Below, piece after piece: positions 43,147-48,583 of a stretch of DNA of 48,583 nucleotides. The notes below the pieces were generated by a model that saw nothing but the letters and a program-made list of their open reading frames with translations, searched no databases and was not told where the DNA came from. The DNA is from Pelagophyceae sp. CCMP2097. Lineage: Eukaryota; Sar; Pelagophyceae. Position 1 is the stretch's first letter. Each line of letters starts with the position of its first letter. The position numbers and the translations under genes were made by a program. The stretch spans positions 245,767 through 294,349 of the forward strand of contig MU657223.1 in the NCBI GenBank assembly GCA_026770575.1. Reading direction: 5' to 3'.

Positions 43147-44135
43147 ATAGACGAGCCGACGCCAGCCGCCATCCCGAAGCCGTGCTGCGTCTGCGACGCG
43201 CCGGGTGGCAAGTAGTGCGCTGAGTGCAAAACGCGCCATTACTGCTCCCAAAAGTGCCAGGTCGTCGACAGGAAAAAGGGCGGGCACAGCAAGGCGTGCA
43301 GTGCAAGCAGCTCGCCGCCGCGTTCCAGGCGCGGCTCCTCGACAAGCTGATTCCGGCGAAGACGGTCAAGGAGGAGCCGGCTGTTCGAGATGGGCAGACA
43401 GGAGAGACCAGCGCGCTGAACGACGACACGCCGGCCTGGCGCGGCACTTGTGCCATCTGCCTGCACCGGCTTCCACTCGAAGAAGGTGACCAGCAATTCT
43501 TCTATGCTTGCTGCTGCAAGACGATTTGCGCGGACTGCTACAAGTCGCGGCAGGATGACGAGCAATGCCCGGTCTGCCAAGCGCTCTTCCCCACGTCAAG
43601 TACCGGCTTTACCGAGTGGCTGTGCCGGCTGCAGGAGGGCGCGGACACGGGCAACACCGAGGCGCAGCTGCAGCTCGGAGACGCGTACCGCGACGAAAAA
43701 ATGGGTCTTACGCAGAGTTTTACGCGAGCGGTCCAGCTGTACGAGCGCGCTGCGGCGCAAGGATATGCAAAAGCGCAGAATTTATTGGGGTCGTGTTACC
43801 AGAGCGGCGACGGTGTGGAGATCGACCTCAAGGCAGCCGTACAGTGGTACCGGCGCGTAGCCGACCAAGGACATCATATTGGTCAGTACAATCTCGGGCA
43901 GATGCTCCGCCAGGGATTGGGCGTGGCGCAGTCGGACGAGGAAGCCGTGGGGTGGTACCGGCTCGCCGCGGCGCAGGGCTACGAGGACGGGCTCTTCAGC
44001 CTCGGCGTGTGTTACGCAAATGGCGAGGGCGGCTTGCCGCAGGACGACGACGAGGCGCTGCGCCTCTGGAACCGCGCTGCGGCCAAGGGGCACGCCTGCG
44101 CCGCGGAGTACGCCGAAAGGTTCGAGGCGGACTGA
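43147..44135 (+). pseudogene. MYND-RING-Sel1 paralogue with disabled 5' end
   Basis: Aligned by eye with the gene at 27154-28175, the MYND finger is present (PKPCCVCDAPGGK, CAECKTRHYCSQKC) but with three lesions: the position of the start codon reads ATA (43147-43149), a TAG at 43213-43215 stands where the other copy has CAG, and TGCAG is duplicated at 43297-43306, shifting the frame. From 43302 the frame is open to TGA at 44133-44135 and encodes an intact RING-like finger (CAICLHRLP, CCCKTICADC, CPVC) and five or six Sel1 repeats (EAQLQLGDAYRD, KAQNLLGSCYQSGDGVEI, GQYNLGQMLRQGLGVAQ, LFSLGVCYANGEGG). A shorter protein from an internal start remains possible. The two copies share clear protein similarity, so they arose by duplication. 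Confidence 0.7.
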
Positions 44136-45000
44136 CGTGACCGTCGACTCCGATCCGCCCATTGGACCATCCGACCTGTCCATGGGACCGCCCGGCTCCC
44201 AGCGACAGCGCACGCCACCGGCGGGCCGGCGCGCGCATGCTCCGACCCCCGCGCACTCCAAAATCGAGCCGCTGTGCCAAACGCTGCCCGCTCCGCTGCA
44301 CGGCCGCGCGCAGTCCACAGATACCCGCGCGCGATCCATGGACCAGAGACGCTGCGGCCGGGACCAGAGACGCTGCTCGGTCCCAAGTTTTGGTGAGATG
44401 CACAGTCGACAGTGGCTCGTCGACACCGCAGCGGGTCGCTCGCTCGGCATGGGCTTCCGCGCGGCGGGTTGTCGCCGGGCGCGGGGCCCTGCGCCGGGAG
44501 GCCACTCGTGCGGAGTCGGAGGGCCGCGCGCTCGAGCCAACTCGAGCGCCGCCTGGCGGCGGCGGCGAGCAGCAAACGGGCCTAGCGCTTACTGGTTCGA
44601 AGCTCTTTTTTTTAGCATTGCGAGGGAAGTGGCGTGACGCACCACGCGCGCCGCCGCGGCGCACGAGAAATCTCAGATTCACACCTTCTCCAACGGATTC
44701 TCCAGCGGCTATTTACGAATACCGCCTCTCCGTGAACACTTGAACACTCACGACATATTTGGGATTAGGCATCCTGCAGCCCCTTACAATCCCAACAGAT
44801 ATACCGACTGCCCACGCGCAGAATCGGGCGTCGCGACCTCGTCGAAACCCCCAGCGGCCGGTTGCCTGCTCGTTGAGGTCGACTTGAGGCGCTGCTTCAA
44901 AAGTTCGAGGGCGGTGCATTTTCGTCCAAATTTCACAATCGGAGGAATCTCCGAAGAATCTCGAACAACGGGAAAGAACGCGAACCTTCCCGACGGCGCG
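44136..45000. other. intergenic region upstream of the bestrophin gene
   Basis: This 865-base region starts at the end of the degenerate Sel1 copy. It contains repeat copy B (44588-44670) and a lower-GC segment from about 44670 to 44960 that probably includes the bestrophin promoter and 5' UTR. The duplicated word gctgcggccgggaccagagacgctgc-like (ccagagacgctg at 44343 and 44365) is a small local repeat. I see no gene. Confidence 0.45.
44588..44670 (+). repeat. flanking repeat, copy B
   Basis: Second copy of the repeat at 42541-42620: cttactggttcgaag, T run, agggaagtggcgtgacgcaccacgcgcg-like block, gccgccg, gcacgagaaa. Same orientation as copy A, about 2.05 kb away. Confidence 0.65.
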
Positions 45001-46674
45001 ATGCTCCTGGCCATGCTCGGCGCGGCGGCGTGCGCGCCGCGCGCGCGCGGCCTCTCGTCGAAGACGGCGGCGCGCCTATTCGACGCGCGCGGCCTTTCGG
45101 ACCAGTCGTCGTCTCGGCGGCTTTTGCGGCGCGGCGCACTGGCGCCGGGCACCGCGGCGGAGTCGGCGTCCGCGGGGGAGTGGGCCTACGCCGACTCCGC
45201 CGAGGACGGCGAGGAGACAGCGTTTAACGAGTGGTGGACGAATATGACTGGCGCCTCTTCTTCGAACATTCTCCGCGGGCCCGCCACTGTGGCCGACGCA
45301 CGACGAAGCCACGCGCCCGGCGCTGCGCACGCGCCCAAGGCGAAGCACGCCGCAATCGACGGCGACGCGCGCCACGGCTTTGAGGGCTTTCTCTTCAACC
45401 AGAGGAGCGCGACGTTCAGCACGGACTGGCTCCATTGCATCAAGACGTGGCACTCGTCCTTTGTGCTCAGGCGAATCGCAAACCCGCTCGCCGCGCTCAT
45501 GGTCTGGTCCAGTATCGTCGCGGCGTGGGGCGCCGCGCGCGGCGCGCCCGTGGTGAACATGGGCACGAGCCTGCACACGCTCGTCGGCGGCGCTCTTTCG
45601 CTCCTGCTTGTCTTCAGAACAAACACGGTGCGCCTTGTTTGCGCGCGCAGGGTAGAGAGCGACCACTGAGATTGCCCTCACGTCCTCGGTTAGGCGTACA
45701 ACCGGTATTGGGAGGGGTCGCAGATCTTCGACAAGCTCTCCTCGCAGGCCCGCGACCTCGCCGACTTTGTGGGCGTGTACCGCTGCGAGGTCGGGCCCGC
45801 GCGCGCGGAGCGCGTGGCCGTGCTGCTGCGCGCGTTTCCGATGGCGCTCCAGCTCCACTTGCAAGGCTTTCGTTTCGCGGCGCGGCCGGGCGACCACCGC
45901 TGCCTCGTCGACCGCGGCGTCGTCTTGCGACTCTACGCCTCGCTCGGCGGGCCCGCCGACGGCTCGGGCGCCATCGAGCACGCCTCGTTCCTGGCCCAGC
46001 TCCGCGGCCAGCCCGACGTCAGCGCGGCGCTGGGCATGCCGACGGACACGGACGCGGCGCAGGCGCTGGCCCAAATGCACTGGCTCAAATTCGGCGGCCG
46101 CGCGCGCGAGCCCTTCGACGGCGGCGTTTCTATCCAGGAGCTCGCCGCGTACTACGCGCCGCTCCAACTCTGGCGCGCCCTCGGCGGCGCGGGCGACGCG
46201 CACCGCGAGCGCATCGCTTTGGCCGCCAACGTGCCCCTCGCCATCGCGTCAATGCTCGCGCGAGAGGCAAAGGCCGTGCCGTACACTTTGGTAGACTTTA
46301 CGAGCCGCGAAAGGCTCTGGATGCTCTCGCGCGTCGCGGCGCTGCGTGCGACGATTTCGGCCTCTGAACGCATCGTGCAGACGCCCGTGCCCCTGCACTA
46401 CGCTCGCCATACCTCGCGCTTCCTCAGCGTCTGGTGCTTCACTTTGCCAGTCTGCCTCCAGCCCCTCATGCCGCCGATCCTTCTCCCCGTCGTCGTCGGC
46501 CTCGTCGCCTGGGCGCTCCTCGGCCTCCGGGAAATCGGCCTGCTCATTGAGAATCCCTTTCGACGGTCGTTGCAGCTCACAATGGTCACCGACACGCTCG
46601 CGGCAGAGATCTACGACATCTTCGCGCTCCACAAGGACGTCCAGCCGAGCTGCGAAGAGCAGCTCAAGGTCTGA
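45001..46674 (+). CDS. bestrophin-like anion channel
   Basis: Two exons (45001-45627, 45694-46674) sum to 1,608 bases and 535 residues; the 66-base intron (donor GTGCGC, acceptor GTTAG) lies within FRTNT|AYNRYWEG, the most conserved bestrophin signature. Upstream is an Ala/Arg leader of about 130 residues with LLAMLGAAACA, possibly a targeting sequence. Membrane segments: NPLAALMVWSSIVAAWG, LHTLVGGALSLLLVF, then near the C-terminus FLSVWCFTLPVCL and PPILLPVVVGLVAWALLGL, followed by the IENPF motif that closes the family core. Bestrophins pass chloride and bicarbonate; in algae thylakoid members take part in the carbon-concentrating mechanism and in plants in proton-motive-force tuning. Thylakoid placement here is inference. 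Confidence 0.85.
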
Positions 46675-46799
46675 GCGCACCGTGCGCCGCCCGACCCACG
46701 CCCCGCGCCGACCGCGCACGCAACCTGCGAACCTCTACTGTATTTTGTCCCAAAGCCCAACTCCGCCCTGGGCCGGGGCAATCGTAAGTGACGGAGTTG

Positions 46800-48113
46800 T
46801 TAGAGTGCGACGTCCCAGAGCCGCGCCGTTCTGTCGTAGCTCGCCGTCACGATGCGCTTGCCGTCGCTCGAAAACGCGCAGCTCGTGACGCAGCCAGTGT
46901 GCCCCTCGAGCGCCGTCTGCAGCGCGCCCGTCTCGGCGTCCCAGAGCCGCGCCGTGTTGTCAAAACTCGCCGTCGCGACGCGCTTGCCGTCGGGCGAGAA
47001 CGCGCAGCTCGTGACGTACGTGGTGTGCCCCTCGAGCGTCGTCTGCAGCGCGCCCGTCTCGGCGTCCCAGAGCCGCACCGTGTTGTCGAAACTCGCCGTC
47101 GCGACGCGCTTGCCGTCGACGGAGAAGGCGCAGCTCCTGATGCCGTCGGTGTGCCCAACAAGCGTCGTCTGCAGCGCGCCCGTCTCGGCGTCCCAGAGCC
47201 GCGCTGTCTCGTCGGTGCTCGCCGTCACGACGCGCTTCATGTCGGGCGAGAACGCGCAGCTCGTGACGGCCGCAGTGTGGCCCTCGAGCGTCGTCTGCAG
47301 CGCGCCCGTCTCAGCGTCCCAGAGCCGCGCCGTCGTGTCGCAGCTCGCAGTCACGATGCGCCTGCCGTCGGGAGAGAACACGCAGCATTCGACGCTGTAG
47401 GCGTGCCCCTCGAGCGTCGTCAGCAGCGCGCCCGCCTCGGCGTCCCAGAGCCGCACCGTCCTGTCGTAGCTCGCCGTCGCGGCGCGCTTGCCGTCGCTCG
47501 AAAACACGCAGCTCGTGACAGCCGCAGTGTGGCCCTCGAGCGTCGTCTGCAGCGCGCCTGACTCGGCGTCCCAGAGCCGCACCGTCTCGTCGTTGCCCGC
47601 CGTCACGATGCGCTTGCCGTTGGGCGAGAACGCGCAGCTCCAGACAATGCCGGTGTGGCCCTTGAGGATCGCTGCGCCCTTCAGGATCAAGTCCTTCCAG
47701 ACGAGTCTGCGCACGATCGGCGCCACGGCCGGCGCCTCTCGAGCGACTTGCTTTGTGACGAGGAGGCCGTGCGACGACGCCGCAAAGCGCAGGATGAGTG
47801 TGAGCACGTCGCTCTGCTCAAACACCTCAATCGAGCGCGCGACGCCACGCCGCAACGCGACGACGCGCTGCAACGCGACGACGCGCGCGGCGTCGGCGGC
47901 GTCCATCAGCGTCCTGCGGACGCCCAGGTCCCACAAGTCACGTCCTCGGCGAAGATATTTGAGGATCGAAATTTTGGCGCGATCTTCGTGCTCGAACGCC
48001 TCGATCGAGCGCGCGTCGTCGCGCCGCACCGCGACGACGCGCGCGGCGTCGGCGTCGCGCGCGGCGTCGTCGTCTCGCGTGGCGTCGTCGTCTCGCGCGG
48101 CGTCGGCGTCCAT
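46800..48113 (-). CDS. seven-blade WD40 protein with duplicated N-terminal helical module
   Basis: This 437-residue intronless protein starts at ATG 48113. Residues 149-437 are seven WD40 repeats of exactly 42 residues (GHT...SCAFSPDGKR..TAS.D.T.RLWDAETGALQTT), enough for one closed propeller. Residues 1-27 are a low-complexity Asp/Ala/Arg run (DDDATRDDDAARD). Between them a module with ARSIEAFEHED and ISILKYL appears twice (about residues 24-67 and 76-118), the second copy continuing into LRFAASSHGLLVTKQVAREAP and RRLVWKDL, which vaguely recalls an F-box. If that is right, it could be a substrate receptor of an SCF ligase; otherwise a generic scaffold. The gene is convergent with the bestrophin gene, 125 bases between stops. 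Confidence 0.85.
   Translation of the reverse strand: MDADAARDDDATRDDDAARDADAARVVAVRRDDARSIEAFEHEDRAKISILKYLRRGRDLWDLGVRRTLMDAADAARVVALQRVVALRRGVARSIEVFEQSDVLTLILRFAASSHGLLVTKQVAREAPAVAPIVRRLVWKDLILKGAAILKGHTGIVWSCAFSPNGKRIVTAGNDETVRLWDAESGALQTTLEGHTAAVTSCVFSSDGKRAATASYDRTVRLWDAEAGALLTTLEGHAYSVECCVFSPDGRRIVTASCDTTARLWDAETGALQTTLEGHTAAVTSCAFSPDMKRVVTASTDETARLWDAETGALQTTLVGHTDGIRSCAFSVDGKRVATASFDNTVRLWDAETGALQTTLEGHTTYVTSCAFSPDGKRVATASFDNTARLWDAETGALQTALEGHTGCVTSCAFSSDGKRIVTASYDRTARLWDVAL
46803..47669. repeat. seven tandem 126-bp WD40-coding units
   Basis: The units have a strict 126-base period with long identical stretches (for example the cgcgcccgtctcggcgtccc word in most units). The strict length and high nucleotide similarity point to recent homogenisation rather than ancient blades. 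Confidence 0.9.
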
Positions 48114-48583
48114 GACGTGCGACCTACGGAACGCGCGGCGGTGATTTTCGCGTGGGCGCGATTTTTGCCGCGGCGGTCCCCCGGCGCGGCGGCGGCCTCG
48201 CGCGGCGTGTTCGGCGCACCAGACCGTCGTAGCGAGGTAGTGGAGCGCGTGAGGGTGACAACGCCCACCGCACGTGCCACCGAAACTTGACTTTAAATTT
48301 TGAGAGCACCAGGGTTTAGCGATTTCCGGGTGTTCACGTCTAGGGCGGGCGAATTCCCAAAGGTGATGCCGCTCATTTACCGACCGAGATTGGGCAAAAA
48401 ACTCTGTCGGGGGGGTGTCGCCAAATATCTCAGTCGGTCGGTCGGTCGGTCGGTCGGAGACGGCCGAGAAGCTGGCGCGGCAAAGGCATTACGCACAATA
48501 TACGTCGCGGAGCCGTCTCCTGCCCTGGGCCTGGGCTATTTAACGCCCCGGGCTGTGGCGGCGGCGGTGGAGTCTCAGCCGCG
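48114..48583. other. intergenic end of window with stem-loop and tetranucleotide repeat
   Basis: Upstream of the WD40 gene. It holds an imperfect inverted repeat (ccgaccgagat near 48382 and atctcagtcgg near 48426), the tcgg repeat, and a ctatttaacg word at 48536 that could be a TATA-like element for a gene starting beyond the window. I see no coding region. Confidence 0.4.
48434..48457. repeat. tetranucleotide microsatellite, tcgg x6
   Basis: Six perfect tcgg units in a row, partly overlapping one arm of the inverted repeat described for this spacer. Confidence 0.9.

Noticed and set aside
46788..47561. 257-codon plus-strand frame made of repeated units
   Set aside because: Antisense reading of the WD40 tandem repeats.
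46803..48457. CRISPR-like array from regular repeats
   Set aside because: The 126-bp repeats code for WD40 blades and the tcgg run is a microsatellite; there are no spacers or cas genes and the genome is eukaryotic.

Overview
This window looks like nuclear DNA of a compact, GC-rich eukaryotic microalga. My best guess is a stramenopile of the pelagophyte (Aureococcus-like) kind. The lineage is inference. What the sequence shows is long GC-rich genes on both strands, very short spacers, and many tiny introns (about 30-140 nt, most 42-80) with GTGCG or GTGAG donors and (C/G)TAG acceptors. There are no operons, Shine-Dalgarno sites or prokaryotic signals. I joined exons by hand wherever a donor and acceptor restored the frame. 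Seven of the multi-exon models (the scaffold, peptidase M50, ABCG transporter, VOC protein, SNF2 protein, bestrophin and secreted dioxygenase) sum to whole codons with continuous family similarity. The TPR-esterase, PA28 and RanBP2-finger models are also phase-consistent but rest partly on weaker sites.

Layout. 1-1689 (+) is the 3' part of a Tudor-like/zinc-ribbon protein. 1991-8999 (-) is a roughly 2,290-residue protein with two SF1 helicase engines, one UPF1-like and one UvrD/TRANK1-like. 9788-10459 (-) and 10724-11527 (+) are divergent 2-oxoglutarate/Fe(II) dioxygenases (prolyl-4-hydroxylase-like and ALKBH7-like). 11549-14329 (-) is a TPR protein ending in an acyl-protein-thioesterase-like domain whose nucleophile serine is glycine. 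14593-16740 (+) is a RanBP2-type double zinc-finger protein. 16828-18106 (-) is a PA28-type proteasome activator. 18182-26938 (+) is a 14-exon gene for a scaffold of about 2,588 residues: EF-hands, dsRBM-like, ankyrin, WW-like, UBR-box-like and TRAF-type zinc fingers and a Gly-rich end.

The second half holds: a MYND/RING/Sel1 gene with two single-base frameshifts (27154-28175, -); an NCLX/CCX cation exchanger (28599-30584, +); a membrane M50 protease (30743-31809, -); an ABCG half-transporter (31997-33959, -); a MIB/HERC2-domain protein (34410-35009, -); a secreted 2OG dioxygenase (35131-36211, -); a secreted double-VOC protein (36318-37925, +); a SNF2 remodeller with PHD fingers (38292-42426, +); a second MYND/RING/Sel1 copy with a dead 5' end lying between two related repeats (43147-44135, +); a bestrophin-like channel (45001-46674, +); and a seven-blade WD40 protein (46800-48113, -).

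The genes do not form a pathway. Recurring themes are oxygen-dependent hydroxylation (three 2OG enzymes), protein turnover (PA28, UBR/TRAF/RING/MYND/MIB modules, M50 protease), ion transport (NCLX, bestrophin, ABCG) and nucleic-acid ATPases (dual helicase, SNF2). The most unusual items are the dual-engine helicase, the giant scaffold, the TPR-esterase with the missing serine, and the two MYND-RING-Sel1 copies carrying lesions at opposite ends.
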